Shown here in pieces: positions 1-14,098 of a DNA stretch of 64,000 bases (position 1 is the first letter of the stretch; every line of letters begins with the position of its first letter). The notes under the pieces were generated by a model, which was given only the letters and a program-made list of their open reading frames with translations, made no database searches and was not told the origin of the DNA. The DNA lies in NCBI GenBank assembly GCA_902363835.1, contig CABJBM010000005.1, forward strand, positions 1 to 64,000, in the 5' to 3' direction. Source of the stretch: Lachnospiraceae bacterium. GTDB lineage: Bacteria; Bacillota; Clostridia; Lachnospirales; Lachnospiraceae. A program made the position numbers and the translations under genes.

Positions 1-14
1 ATCTTGATCATTTG

Positions 15-65
15 AAAGGAGGATCCTCTTCCAAGCTATCGCTCAGAAGAGAATCCTCCTTTTTT
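15..65 (+). terminator. Rho-independent terminator of a gene upstream of the window
   Basis: A 17-bp stem (15-31 pairing with 46-62, one mismatch) has a 14-nt loop and ends in a run of six T. It points to a plus-strand gene that ends just outside the window. Confidence 0.85.
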
Positions 66-388
66 GTAGAGACTTATTTCACAGCCCCTTGCTTTAGACA
101 TTTCACTTAGCAGTTGCCCATTAACAATTTAAGTTTTTATACTGTCTTATGCAGGACTGCCTTATAATGCGTTTTTTAATGCCTGCGAAGCTAAAATAAT
201 TTATAGCTCTGATTGCCAGTTATACTGTGCGGCAAGCCCTCCTGTTTATTCGTAGAATTGTGGTATACTGCACGCACAAGCGTTTTTGACAGAAAATATT
301 TTGAATATCTAAAACAGGTGCTTTTATTAGGGCAATGACCGCTGCCTTCAAAATGAAAGCAGCGGTCATTTACGCCTCCTATCCTATA
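66..388. other. Intergenic stretch with no gene seen
   Basis: No credible coding frame is visible. The stretch is AT-rich. Its only clear structure is the hairpin at 334-370. A weak extended -10 (TATACT at 264-269) and a TTGACA (286-291) lack convincing partners, so no promoter is called. Confidence 0.6.
334..370 (-). terminator. Hairpin at the 3' end of the collagen-like gene
   Basis: A perfect 12-bp stem (334-345 with 359-370) lies 18 bp beyond the stop of the minus-strand collagen-like gene. The T-tract on the minus strand is poor, so it may act as a terminator or as an mRNA 3'-stabilising hairpin. Confidence 0.55.
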
Positions 389-5290
<4,902 letters not shown>

Positions 5291-5298
<8 letters not shown>

Positions 5299-5348
5299 GG
5301 GGTAAGCCTAACCAAAATCAGTATTATGTTTCTATAATGGCTTACCCC
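5291..5348 (-). terminator. Rho-independent terminator of rsmH
   Basis: A 10-bp stem (5339-5348 with 5299-5308) is followed on the minus strand by a run of five T. It lies 8 bp beyond the rsmH stop. The 30-nt loop is longer than usual. Confidence 0.75.
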
Positions 5349-5355
5349 ATTCCTG

Positions 5356-6405
5356 TTAAGCTTTTATAGCCCACCGCAATTTTGCACATCGGGCACGGCT
5401 ATTGGAATTGCATTCGGCTGCTGATGGCCGAATCGCCTCAGGAGCTATTTCTCTATAGATACCTTCACGATAGAAGCGTTGAAAAGACTTTTTTACAAGG
5501 CGATCTTCACCAGAATGAAAGGTGAGGATAGCAACACGCCCGCCCTCAGCCATGGCAGAAGGAAGTTTCTCTAAAAATTCATATAATGCTTCAAACTCGT
5601 TATTGACATCAATTCGCAGCGCTTGAAAACATCTTTGGCAAGATTTTTTCACCTCATCGTTTCTATCCTTTTCCGGAATAAATTTCAAAGCGTCTTTGAT
5701 AATTTGCTGGAGCTGACTTGTTGTTGTAATGTCAGTTCCTTTTTTTATTGCGGAAATAATGGCACGGGAGATTTCAGCGGAATGAGGCTCGTCCGAATTT
5801 TCTAACAACATCCCATATAATTCCTCTTGTGAAATAGTTTTAAGACGATCTGCTGCAGAGATGCCTTTCGATGGATTTAGACGTAAATCTAATGGTCCCT
5901 CTGTCTTAAAGGAAAAGCCTCTTTCAGGATTGTCTATTTGCATGGAGGAGACCCCCAAATCCGCCAATATAAAATCCAATGGTCCTGATTCGGAAGTAAT
6001 TTGATCGATATTGGAAAAGTTTGTTTGCCTGATGGTTAAAATTTCCGGGCCATAACCTAAGCGCTCTAAACGCTCCCTTGTTCGAGGCAATTCGATAGAA
6101 TCTACATCAGTAGTATACAAGTGTCCCTTTGAATTTAAACATTTAAGCATCTCTAAAGTATGCCCCCCATAACCTAAGGTTGCATCTAATCCAGTTTGTC
6201 CAGGCGTTATTTGTAAAAATTCCAATATTTCTTTCACGCAAATGGAGCGATGCATTCCGGCAGGAGTATTGCCCTTTTCAATAACTTTTGCCACAGCATC
6301 AGCATATAGCTCCGGCTGCAGTTCCTTATATTTATCTTTAAAGGCCTTTGGGTGAGTACCTTTATATCTGGGGCGACGTTGATGCTTCTGCTCTTGATTA
6401 TCCAT
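5356..6405 (-). CDS. rsmH: 16S rRNA (cytosine-N4)-methyltransferase, RsmH family
   Basis: RsmH (MraW) methylates N4 of C1402 in the 16S rRNA decoding centre using S-adenosylmethionine. The 349-residue protein has the family features: a SAM-binding loop DATLGYGGHT near residue 75, the LADLGVSSMQID block, GFSFKTEGPLDLR, the substrate-side ALRIDVNNE, the FHSGEDRLVK block, and an Arg/Lys-rich end with AKLRWA. The loop differs slightly from the usual TLGxGGH. The ATG at 6405 is preferred over the GTG at 6417 because a GAGGTGG site lies 8 bp before it. RsmH normally sits in the division/cell-wall cluster after mraZ; here it stands alone, divergent from an RNA helicase, with an N-terminal basic extension. 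It may be a second, divergent copy with another rRNA target. Confidence 0.85.
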   Translation of the reverse strand: MDNQEQKHQRRPRYKGTHPKAFKDKYKELQPELYADAVAKVIEKGNTPAGMHRSICVKEILEFLQITPGQTGLDATLGYGGHTLEMLKCLNSKGHLYTTDVDSIELPRTRERLERLGYGPEILTIRQTNFSNIDQITSESGPLDFILADLGVSSMQIDNPERGFSFKTEGPLDLRLNPSKGISAADRLKTISQEELYGMLLENSDEPHSAEISRAIISAIKKGTDITTTSQLQQIIKDALKFIPEKDRNDEVKKSCQRCFQALRIDVNNEFEALYEFLEKLPSAMAEGGRVAILTFHSGEDRLVKKSFQRFYREGIYREIAPEAIRPSAAECNSNSRARCAKLRWAIKA

Positions 6406-6702
6406 TCTTGTTTCCACCTCTTTAAATAGCTATTTTTAATATATAATTCAAAGCGTCTGCAAAGCTGACGGTTTGGATTATTCCTACAAATTACATGATA
6501 CCAAATGCGTGTCATAATAGCAAACCCATAATAAAAGAATCTGTAAGTAAAATTAAGCCTATAATGAATAGGAGTTAATAAAACGGTTTTTATTGCATTG
6601 AACGGTATACTCATGTAAAATGGGTTAGTACGTGACTTATCAAAAATTATGTAATCCTTTTTTGTAATTATACGGGTTTTGAATGGAATGAGAGGCTTAA
6701 AT

Positions 6703-8154
6703 GTGGATATTAAAAGTTTTCGTAATTATATAATCAGTGAGGATATCTTAAAGGCACTTCATGGCCTGGAGTATGATATACCTACGGAAGTTCAGGCAAA
6801 AGTCATTCCATCTGCGTTAGAAAAAAATGATCTTGTGGTCAAAGCACGGACAGGAAGCGGCAAGACTGCCGCATATGCAATTCCTATATGTGAATCAATT
6901 GAATGGCTTGAAAATAAACCACAAGCGCTTATTTTAACTCCAACAAGGGAGCTTGCTGTTCAAGTGCAAGAGGATTTTACCAATATAGGCAGATTTAAAC
7001 GGGTAAAAGCAGCAGCAATCTATGGAGGACATCAATTTTCCATTGAGAAAGCAGAGCTGAAGCAGAAAACACATGTAGTTGTCGGTACACCGGGACGTGT
7101 CATGGATCACATAAAGAAAGGTACATTAACCTTAAATAAGATTAACTGTTTAGTAATTGATGAAGCTGACAGAATGCTGGATATGGGATTTATTGAACAG
7201 GTAGAAGCAATTATGAAAGAATTGCCCAATGAACGAATGACAATGTTGTTTTCTGCTACCATGTCCGATGAAGTAAAAGGTATATCATCAAATTATATGA
7301 GAGATCCTGTCAATATAGATGTCAGCGAGGCCGGTATCACCACAGCCGATATTGATCATTTTCTTTATATTACCAATGAAAAAGATAAATTTGAATTGCT
7401 TACCGACGTTATGATTATTGAAAAACCGGATAGCTGCATCATCTTTTGCAGTACAAAGGATAGAGTGGATATGGTATGCGATGGTCTGAATGATTTAAGC
7501 TGTCCCTGTAATAAAATACATGGCGGTATGGAACAGAAGGATCGCTTATCAGCAATGATGAGTTTTAAAAGAGGAGAGTACCGCTATCTAATCGCCACAG
7601 ATGTTGCTGCAAGAGGGATAGATATAGAGAATGTTTCTCTGGTTATTAACTATGACATTCCCTTGAATGAGGAAAACTATGTCCATCGTACAGGAAGAAC
7701 AGGGCGTGCAGGACAAAAAGGGAAAGCCATCTCCTTTGTGGCTCCGACACAAACCAGATATTTGCATGACATCGAAGAGCTGATCGGGTTTAAAATTCCG
7801 GAAATAACGAAACCGGCCAAAGAGGAAGTGTCCATTCAAAAACTTTCCTTTGATGAAAAAATGAATACGGCTCCTCAGATTAAAAAAATGAAAAGTGATC
7901 AGCTGAATAAGGAGATAATGAAATTACGCTTTAATGGTGGAAAGAAAAAGAAGCTTAGAGCAACCAATTTTGTTGGAGTCATATCCAATCTGGAAGGTGT
8001 CAGTGCAGAGGACATTGGAATCATAACCATACAAGATACCCTTACCTATATAGAAATACTAAACGGTAAAGGCCCATTGGTACTGGAAGCAATGAAAAAT
8101 ACAATGATTTGCGGTAAGCTGTTGAAGGTAACAAAGGCAGTGGATAGAAATTAA
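6703..8154 (+). CDS. dbpA: DEAD-box ATP-dependent RNA helicase, DbpA/YxiN type
   Basis: This DEAD-box helicase probably works on 23S rRNA in large-subunit assembly. From the GTG at 6703 it has 483 residues: the Q-motif region near 20, ARTGSGKT (48-55), PTRELA, TPGR, DEAD (153-156), SAT, then a second RecA domain ending in HRTGRTGR. The last 75-80 residues match the DbpA RNA-binding domain, an RRM-like fold that in DbpA and YxiN recognises hairpin 92 of 23S rRNA; this separates it from generic CshA/DeaD proteins. The GTG is preferred because GAGAGG lies 7 bp upstream and the protein then begins as family members do. A TTG at 6679 and an ATG at 6688 are in frame but lack a site. It probably shares a transcript with the next helicase, 126 bp downstream. 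Confidence 0.87.
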   Translation: MDIKSFRNYIISEDILKALHGLEYDIPTEVQAKVIPSALEKNDLVVKARTGSGKTAAYAIPICESIEWLENKPQALILTPTRELAVQVQEDFTNIGRFKRVKAAAIYGGHQFSIEKAELKQKTHVVVGTPGRVMDHIKKGTLTLNKINCLVIDEADRMLDMGFIEQVEAIMKELPNERMTMLFSATMSDEVKGISSNYMRDPVNIDVSEAGITTADIDHFLYITNEKDKFELLTDVMIIEKPDSCIIFCSTKDRVDMVCDGLNDLSCPCNKIHGGMEQKDRLSAMMSFKRGEYRYLIATDVAARGIDIENVSLVINYDIPLNEENYVHRTGRTGRAGQKGKAISFVAPTQTRYLHDIEELIGFKIPEITKPAKEEVSIQKLSFDEKMNTAPQIKKMKSDQLNKEIMKLRFNGGKKKKLRATNFVGVISNLEGVSAEDIGIITIQDTLTYIEILNGKGPLVLEAMKNTMICGKLLKVTKAVDRN

Positions 8155-8280
8155 AGGTGCAGTATTACAAAGAGAAGGACAAGGTAATGATAAGAAATGT
8201 GGAGATTCATATGTATGGGATTTAAAATGGGTTTGACAATCAGATATAGGCATAAATAATAGAATAAGCAAGGAGCAAAT

Positions 8281-9714
8281 ATGCAATTTAAAGAATTAAA
8301 TGTTATACCTGCAATCAGAACGGCTTTAGAGAAAGAAAATTATACAGTTCCAACACCGATACAGGAAAAAGCAATCCCCTGTATTTTAAGCGGCAGGGAT
8401 TTGATTGGATGCGCACAGACCGGCACCGGAAAAACAGCAGCATTTGCAATACCAACGCTGCAGCTGCTCAGTGAAGATAAAGCCTCCGGCAATGCAGAAC
8501 GAAAAATACGGGCTTTGATTGTAACGCCGACCAGGGAGCTGGCGCTTCAGATTTATGAAAGCTTTTGTACCTATGGCAAATATACAAAATTAAGAACTTG
8601 TGTAATCTTTGGCGGTGTATCACAAAAACCACAGGAGGAGATTTTACAACAAGGTGTGGATATACTCGTGGCAACACCCGGCAGATTGAATGACTTAATC
8701 AATCAAAAGCGGATTGATTTAAAATCTTTAAAGATATTTATATTAGATGAAGCTGACCGTATGCTGGATATGGGATTTATTAATGATATCAAAAAAATTA
8801 TAGCCAAAACACCGGTAAATAAGCAAACCCTGCTTTTTTCCGCTACCATGCCGGCTGATGTTGCGAAGCTGGCAAATAATATGCTGAAGAATCCTGAAAA
8901 AATTGAAATAACACCCGTATCATCAACCGTGGATACCATAGAACAGTACGTGTATTACGTGGATAAAAATAATAAGAAGGATTTATTGGTACATTTGCTG
9001 AAAGATGAAACCATAGTATCAGCTCTGGTATTCATCCGTACCAAGCATGGAGCTGATCGGATTGTCAGGCAATTATCAAAAGCTAATGTGCCGGCGCAAG
9101 CAATCCATGGTGATAAATCCCAGGGAGCACGTCAAAGCGCTTTAAATAATTTTAAAAACAAAAAGTTACGAATATTGATTGCAACGGATATTGCTGCAAG
9201 AGGAATTGACATCGATGAATTATCTCATGTTATTAATTATGATCTGCCAAATGTGCCTGAAACTTATGTTCATCGTATTGGACGAACCGGACGGGCCGGC
9301 CTTGGTGGCGTAGCAATTTCCTTTTGTGATTTTGATGAGAAAGAACAGCTCACAGATATTGAACACCTGACCAGAAAGCGGTTAATTGAGGTTAAAGATC
9401 ATCCTTACCCATTGGTAAATAACTTTCCGGCACCAAAAAACACACAGCCAAGGAAAAGTAAATCAAATTCTGAAACACCGAAGAATGGCCTGTCTCATAA
9501 AACTTTACACAAATCTGCCGGAGCTCCGGAGAAGGCCTTATCACAAACAAACTCCAGGCAAACTATTTCTAAACAAATTGGGCTTTCCTCTGATAAAAAG
9601 TATCGGATGACTGCAGACGGTACCCTGAAAGAAAAGAGAAGCTTTTCAAAAGCCCCAAAGAAGGGTAAAAAAGAGGCAGATAATTTTAAAAAGAAGAGTT
9701 ACAGCATAAAGTAG
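8281..9714 (+). CDS. rhlE: DEAD-box RNA helicase, RhlE type
   Basis: The 477-residue ATP-dependent RNA helicase is inferred to remodel RNA or ribosome precursors in the cytoplasm. The core shows TPIQEKAIP (Q motif), AQTGTGKT, PTRELALQI, TPGRL, DEAD (156-159), SATMP, and in domain two DIAARGID and HRIGRTGR. The core ends near residue 370. A low-complexity tail of about 105 residues, rich in Lys, Ser and Pro, follows; this basic tail is typical of RhlE-like proteins and usually binds RNA non-specifically. An AAGGAG site precedes the ATG. Pairing with a DbpA-type helicase suggests joint action in ribosome assembly or cold adaptation (inference). A strong hairpin ends the transcript 18 bp after the stop. 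Confidence 0.87.
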   Translation: MQFKELNVIPAIRTALEKENYTVPTPIQEKAIPCILSGRDLIGCAQTGTGKTAAFAIPTLQLLSEDKASGNAERKIRALIVTPTRELALQIYESFCTYGKYTKLRTCVIFGGVSQKPQEEILQQGVDILVATPGRLNDLINQKRIDLKSLKIFILDEADRMLDMGFINDIKKIIAKTPVNKQTLLFSATMPADVAKLANNMLKNPEKIEITPVSSTVDTIEQYVYYVDKNNKKDLLVHLLKDETIVSALVFIRTKHGADRIVRQLSKANVPAQAIHGDKSQGARQSALNNFKNKKLRILIATDIAARGIDIDELSHVINYDLPNVPETYVHRIGRTGRAGLGGVAISFCDFDEKEQLTDIEHLTRKRLIEVKDHPYPLVNNFPAPKNTQPRKSKSNSETPKNGLSHKTLHKSAGAPEKALSQTNSRQTISKQIGLSSDKKYRMTADGTLKEKRSFSKAPKKGKKEADNFKKKSYSIK

Positions 9715-9732
9715 AATTACTTTGATTTGACA

Positions 9733-9790
9733 AACAACCCCTATGGTACATTTATAATGCCATGGGGGTTGTTGTCATCTTCTTATCTTA
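9733..9790 (+). terminator. Rho-independent terminator after rhlE
   Basis: A 14-bp stem (9733-9746 with 9760-9773, one G-U pair) is followed by a T-rich but interrupted tract. It ends the helicase transcript and separates it from the convergent tetR-type gene. Confidence 0.75.
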
Positions 9791-9818
9791 ATAACGGATG
9801 TGTAACAGATTGAATGCC

Positions 9819-10448
9819 TTAGCTTTCAACCTGTCTGGAAAGAGCCTGCTTGCCGCACTTGTCTGTGATGGGGTGCCCGGCTAATCCATATAACATCAAA
9901 TCAAATAATTCCTTCAATAAATCCTTGTTTCCATTCTTCAGTATTTCGTGCTCCTTAGTTAGATTTTGATACATTCTCAGATAAAGTGTGGCGGCTTCAA
10001 TGGAAAGCTCTCTGCGTATATATCCTTCTCTGCGCCCTTTTTCAACAAACAGGCCAACGATGTAAGGATATCTGATTTTATAAAAGTCATCTATCATCTT
10101 CTTGATCTCAGGATCAGTATCAAATACCTTTAAAATCTCTAAATTAGTTTGATCAATAAAATCATCTTTTATTGACATGGTACGTTTCAGTAATTCAGGA
10201 AAAGGCAAATCAGTTTCCCATAGTTCTTTTCTTTCTTTCCAGCTGTTTTCAAGGAGATTTATTACGGTATCTTTTATTAGGCCTTCCTTGCTTCCAAAAT
10301 AATTATAAATACTTGCAGGTGCAACTCCTGCTTTTTTGGCAATCTCGTTAATACTGGTTTTATCTGTACCATAGGTACGAAAGAGATCAAAAGCAGCGGT
10401 GCGAATTTTATCTTTTTTCAGATCTGATCGACGTTCATATCCATTCAT
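9819..10448 (-). CDS. TetR/AcrR family transcriptional repressor
   Basis: The 209-residue protein has an N-terminal TetR helix-turn-helix (about residues 12-58, with the pattern TSINEIAKKAGVAPASIYNYFG) followed by a helical ligand-binding part that is not recognisable beyond the family. It is transcribed away from an ABC exporter operon, the classic layout of a local repressor that releases its target when a toxic substrate binds. An 18-bp dyad inside the exporter promoter (10519-10536) is the likely operator. The start has GAGGTG 8 bp upstream. The inducer cannot be read from the sequence. Confidence 0.85.
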   Translation of the reverse strand: MNGYERRSDLKKDKIRTAAFDLFRTYGTDKTSINEIAKKAGVAPASIYNYFGSKEGLIKDTVINLLENSWKERKELWETDLPFPELLKRTMSIKDDFIDQTNLEILKVFDTDPEIKKMIDDFYKIRYPYIVGLFVEKGRREGYIRRELSIEAATLYLRMYQNLTKEHEILKNGNKDLLKELFDLMLYGLAGHPITDKCGKQALSRQVES

Positions 10449-10516
10449 GTATTTTCACCTCAATTTAATCATACTAAAAATTTTATAACAAGTCAATATA
10501 AAACATATAAAACTTA

Positions 10517-10545
10517 TTGACAAAGACTGTTTTGTCCTATATTAT
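10517..10545 (+). promoter_or_regulatory. Promoter of the drug-export ABC operon
   Basis: TTGACA (10517-10522) and TATTAT (10540-10545) are separated by 17 bp. The start site would fall about 60 bp before the ATPase gene. Confidence 0.7.
10519..10536. promoter_or_regulatory. Candidate TetR operator
   Basis: An inverted repeat with arms GACAAA and TTTGTC around a 6-bp centre overlaps the -35 and spacer of the operon promoter, where a bound TetR dimer would block RNA polymerase. Confidence 0.5.
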
Positions 10546-10611
10546 AAAAATAGAGTTATAGATTAAAATATTATAAAACAGCTAAAATGAATAACACAAG
10601 GAGGGACATAT

Positions 10612-11514
10612 ATGAATATAATTCACATTCAAAATCTGACCAAATCATTTGCAAAGTCTCAGGCTTTGAAGGGAGTGAATCTTACAGTGGAGAAAGGGGA
10701 GGTGCATGGTTTTATTGGTCCCAATGGTGCGGGAAAGTCTACTACAATCCGCATTCTGCTGGGAATTTTACGAAAAACAGCCGGTGAGGTAACATTGTTT
10801 GGTAAAGATCCGTGGCAGGATGCTGTGGAACTGCATCGTAAGCTAGTCTATGTTCCCGGTGATGTGACTCTGTGGCCAGATCTGTCAGGAGGAGAAGTCA
10901 TAGATCTTCTTGGACGGCTTCATGGAGGGCTTAATATTTCTAAAAGAAATCAGCTTATAGAGCGTTTCCAACTGGATGTAGCTAAAAAGAGCAGAACTTA
11001 TTCCAAAGGAAACCGCCAGAAGGTGGCACTGGTAGCGGCGTTTTCCTGTGAAGCGGAACTGTACATTTTAGACGAACCTACGTCAGGGCTTGATCCGCTG
11101 ATGGAGATGATTTTTCAGGAATGTGTGGCAGAAGTAAAAAAGGCCGGAAAAACGGTACTTCTGTCAAGCCATATTTTATCAGAGGTAGAAACCCTTTGTG
11201 ACAGGGTCAGTATTATACGGCAGGGAAAAATCGCAGAATCAGGAACTTTAGAAAATTTACGCCACCTTACCCGTACAACGATTCGTGTAGAAACCGGCAG
11301 ATCTGCCATAGGGCTGGAACATTTAACAGGAGTTTACAATGTATCCAAAGACGGATTAAAGTATAGCTTTTCAGTGGATTCAAATGAAATAACAAAAGTA
11401 ATGGAGGTTCTGCTGCCCCTTGGGATCAAATCTTTGACGGCTGAACCTCCCAGCTTGGAAGAGCTCTTTATGCGTCATTACGGTGATGATATTGATGAAA
11501 AAGGAGGAGTATAG
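10612..11514 (+). CDS. ABC exporter ATP-binding protein (drug/polyketide antibiotic type)
   Basis: The 300-residue ATPase energises export by the membrane protein encoded next. It has Walker A GPNGAGKS (36-43), a modified signature YSKGNRQ (130-136) in place of LSGGQ, Walker B LYILDEPTSGLDP and an H-loop in LLSSHILSE. The C-terminal 80 residues form the accessory domain usual in CcmA-type exporter ATPases. AAGGAGG precedes the ATG. The stop is 2 bp from the permease start, so the two are translationally coupled. Control by the adjacent TetR protein is inferred from the operator-like dyad in the promoter. Confidence 0.87.
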   Translation: MNIIHIQNLTKSFAKSQALKGVNLTVEKGEVHGFIGPNGAGKSTTIRILLGILRKTAGEVTLFGKDPWQDAVELHRKLVYVPGDVTLWPDLSGGEVIDLLGRLHGGLNISKRNQLIERFQLDVAKKSRTYSKGNRQKVALVAAFSCEAELYILDEPTSGLDPLMEMIFQECVAEVKKAGKTVLLSSHILSEVETLCDRVSIIRQGKIAESGTLENLRHLTRTTIRVETGRSAIGLEHLTGVYNVSKDGLKYSFSVDSNEITKVMEVLLPLGIKSLTAEPPSLEELFMRHYGDDIDEKGGV

Positions 11515-11516
11515 AC

Positions 11517-13124
11517 ATGAAATCCAATGACTTTACAGGTACCGGAGCTCTTATCAGATTATTTTTACGTCGGGACCGATTCTTACTGCCCCTTTGGATC
11601 ATCTTTTCTGTGATGCTGGTTTTTGTAACAGCAGTAACGTTCACTGCCATAGGCGGTGAGAATCTTGGGTATGTTATGAGTGAATTCAATAAGGACCCAT
11701 TAATTTCTGCCCTTCTTGGCCCGGCCATATCCATTGATCTTTCCGGAGCCATTGTATGGAGAGGGGTTTCACAGATGGCGCTGGCATTAGGGACTGGAAG
11801 CCTGCTCATTGTGATACGGCATACCCGTACCGATGAGGAGACAGGCCGAAGTGAGCTGATCAGGGCTTATCCAATAGGACGTCATACCAATCTGACTGCC
11901 GCACTTATTCTGACGATTATGGGAAACATGATAGCAGGATTACTGATTGCCTTAAGTGTCATTGCTCTTGGAGGTGATGCAAAGGGAGCTTTTATTTTTG
12001 GGGGAACCTTATCAACTATTGGGTGCTTTTATGCTGGAATAGGAGCTTTAGGCGTTCAGCTCCGGGAAAGCAGCTCAACTGCCAGAAGTCTTGGTATTGC
12101 AGCCCTGGGCCTGGGACTGGTAATGGCGATTCTGAATAACTTTGGAGGGGGTTACACCTTATTGAGATGGATAACTCCAATGGCATGGCAGAGAGTGACC
12201 GGCCCTTTTGCAGGCAACCATGGCTGGGGACTGCTGTATTGCGGTGTATTTGCGGCGATGCCTGCCATTATTGCCTATAAACTTTCTGCGGGCAGAGATC
12301 TGGGAGCCGGTGTTCTTTCAGCCTCTCCGGGCTTACCGGAAGCAAGTCCCGGCTTTTCCAGCCCTCTGGCCTTAGCCTGGAGACTGCACCAGAAAAACTT
12401 TATTGGCTGGCTGGTGGGAATCGTGCTGTATATTGCTGCGTTTGCAGCCATTTCACCTGGCTTATCAAGTGATGGCGGAATGAGTAATTGGCTGTCAAGT
12501 CTGGGTGGCACAAGCTGGTCACAGGAGGCGGGCCTGGGATATGTATTCATCAGTGTCAGCATTTACCTGATGTCGCTTTTTGTGGCTGCTTATGCAATGA
12601 CTGCTGTGTTGCGTATGAAAAAGGAAGAAAATGAAGGCAGAGTAGAAATGCTGTTGGATAAGCATGTCAGCCGAATTCGTTGGATGAGCAGCCATTTAAT
12701 TGTCACCGCCGGATGCTCTGCTGCATTGCTGCTGGTTATGGGCATTGTGGGAGGCTTCTTTTATGGACTTGCGTCAGAAAATGTAAGCAATGGATTCTGG
12801 TCCATTTTGATTATGAGCGTTTCAAAACTTCCTCCGGTGTTGATATTGCTGGGTGTAACAGCGCTTTTGTATGGATTATGGCCTAAAATAACAATGCTTG
12901 GATGGGGAGTCTGGATATCATCTGTCATGTTGGAACTGGCGTGGGAAGGACAGATGATTGATTGGTCATTCATGCGGATTTCTCCCTTTGCTTATACTCA
13001 CTATACCATTGATGTTTCAAATCTGCCGTTGATGCCGCTGTTTTTCCTTCTTTGCATTTCAGCCATACTGACTGCGACCGGACTTTTGGGATTTAGAAAC
13101 AGAGATATTTTAACAAAGTCATAA
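11517..13124 (+). CDS. ABC exporter permease, COG3559/TnrB-like polyketide antibiotic exporter family
   Basis: The 535-residue protein has about 12 hydrophobic segments in two similar halves, the first at residues 21-42 and the second half beginning near residue 300. Family knowledge: COG3559 proteins (tetronasin-resistance type) are duplicated ABC-2 permeases that export polyketide antibiotics or other hydrophobic compounds with a TetR regulator and one ATPase; all three parts are present here. GGAGG lies inside the end of the ATPase gene. The substrate is unknown. Confidence 0.83.
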   Translation: MKSNDFTGTGALIRLFLRRDRFLLPLWIIFSVMLVFVTAVTFTAIGGENLGYVMSEFNKDPLISALLGPAISIDLSGAIVWRGVSQMALALGTGSLLIVIRHTRTDEETGRSELIRAYPIGRHTNLTAALILTIMGNMIAGLLIALSVIALGGDAKGAFIFGGTLSTIGCFYAGIGALGVQLRESSSTARSLGIAALGLGLVMAILNNFGGGYTLLRWITPMAWQRVTGPFAGNHGWGLLYCGVFAAMPAIIAYKLSAGRDLGAGVLSASPGLPEASPGFSSPLALAWRLHQKNFIGWLVGIVLYIAAFAAISPGLSSDGGMSNWLSSLGGTSWSQEAGLGYVFISVSIYLMSLFVAAYAMTAVLRMKKEENEGRVEMLLDKHVSRIRWMSSHLIVTAGCSAALLLVMGIVGGFFYGLASENVSNGFWSILIMSVSKLPPVLILLGVTALLYGLWPKITMLGWGVWISSVMLELAWEGQMIDWSFMRISPFAYTHYTIDVSNLPLMPLFFLLCISAILTATGLLGFRNRDILTKS

Positions 13125-13138
13125 ACAGATGAGTCCGG

Positions 13139-13180
13139 ATACCGTCCATTACCATTTCTATGGTTTGGGCGGTATATAAT
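13139..13180 (+). terminator. Terminator after the ABC export operon
   Basis: A 9-bp stem (13139-13147 with 13167-13175, one wobble pair), with a possible inner ACCAT/ATGGT stem, lies 15 bp after the permease stop. The following tract is AT-rich rather than pure T. Confidence 0.55.
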
Positions 13181-13214
13181 TTATCAGAGCATGCTTAAAA
13201 ACCTTTCCATCAAC

Positions 13215-13226
13215 TTGTATAGACAA
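13215..13226. promoter_or_regulatory. Candidate TreR operator upstream of treR
   Basis: TTGTATAGACAA is a near-perfect dyad with the GT-N-TA-N-AC pattern bound by GntR/HutC-family regulators. It lies just upstream of the treR -35, suggesting autoregulation. Confidence 0.45.
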
Positions 13227-13244
13227 AAATACTCCGGAATGGTA

Positions 13245-13274
13245 TTGAATAGTCAAGTACATGTTTGCTATAAT
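13245..13274 (+). promoter_or_regulatory. treR promoter
   Basis: TTGAAT (13245-13250) and TATAAT (13269-13274) are separated by 18 bp, just before the treR start. Confidence 0.6.
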
Positions 13275-13293
13275 AGGAGCAGCAGAATGATAA

Positions 13294-14031
13294 GTGAGTG
13301 TGATTTCCTTGAATAAATATTATGATATATATTTGGATTTGGTAAAGGATATAAAAGAAAAGAAATATCTGCCAGGAGATTTTTTGCCTGTTGAGATGAA
13401 GTTAGTTGAAAAATATCATGTTTCAAGAGAGACGGTGAGAAAAGCGCAGGCGCTTTTAATGGAGAATGGCCTTATTCAAAAAAAACAAGGCCGTGGGGCG
13501 ATTGTTCTGGATATTAATAAGCTCAAATTTGCCGGTTCCGGCCTGGTCAGCTTTAATGAAATGCAAAAACAGCAGCATTTAAAAAGTGAAACAACCATCT
13601 TAAAAAATAAGAGGGAAAGAATTTCAGGAGAATTAGCGAAAAAACTTAATTTAAATAAAAAGACGGAAGTGCTTTCCCTTGAAAGATTGCGAAAGATAAA
13701 TGGAGAAGCTGTTATTTTAGATAAGGATTACTTAATAGCTGAAATTATTCCGGAGATTCCATTATCTGCTGCGCAGCTCTCCATTTACAGTTATATTGAA
13801 AATGACCTGGGGCTGAATATTGGATATGCTAACAAAGAAATTACCGTTGAACCTGTAACAGAAGAAGACAGAATACTGCTTGATATTCATAATGATACTC
13901 ATGTGGCAGTTGTCAGAAGTGAAGTTTATTTAGAAGATACAAGGTTTTTCCAATACCATGAATCAAGGCAGCGTGTGGATACATTCCGGTTTGTGGACTT
14001 TGCAAGAAGAAAAAATATAGTGGATTTTTAA
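13294..14031 (+). CDS. treR: Trehalose operon repressor TreR (GntR/HutC family)
   Basis: The 245-residue regulator has an N-terminal GntR winged helix (about 10-75) and a C-terminal UTRA domain that in TreR binds trehalose-6-phosphate. It closely follows the B. subtilis TreR pattern: GSGLVSF, VILDKDYL, SIYSYIE, YANKEITVEP and the terminal FRFVDFARR. It is expected to repress the divergent treP and sulfatase-treA units until trehalose-6-phosphate accumulates. Three matching dyads lie at 13215, 15555 and 15719. The start is uncertain: GTG at 13294 is followed by in-frame GTG 13300 and TTG 13309, and the AGGAG at 13275 is distant from all. It converges with treP across a shared 56-bp terminator. 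Confidence 0.88.
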   Translation: MSVISLNKYYDIYLDLVKDIKEKKYLPGDFLPVEMKLVEKYHVSRETVRKAQALLMENGLIQKKQGRGAIVLDINKLKFAGSGLVSFNEMQKQQHLKSETTILKNKRERISGELAKKLNLNKKTEVLSLERLRKINGEAVILDKDYLIAEIIPEIPLSAAQLSIYSYIENDLGLNIGYANKEITVEPVTEEDRILLDIHNDTHVAVVRSEVYLEDTRFFQYHESRQRVDTFRFVDFARRKNIVDF

Positions 14032-14085
14032 ATGAAATGAGGCTGTGAAAAAAATAATTATTTTTTTCACAGCCTCATTTCATTT
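14030..14085. terminator. Bidirectional terminator between treR and treP
   Basis: A perfect 56-bp palindrome has A and T tracts forming the inner stem. It begins within the treR stop codon and lies 13 bp beyond the treP stop, so it can end both transcripts. Confidence 0.85.
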
Positions 14086-14098
14086 GTTGAGCATAATA

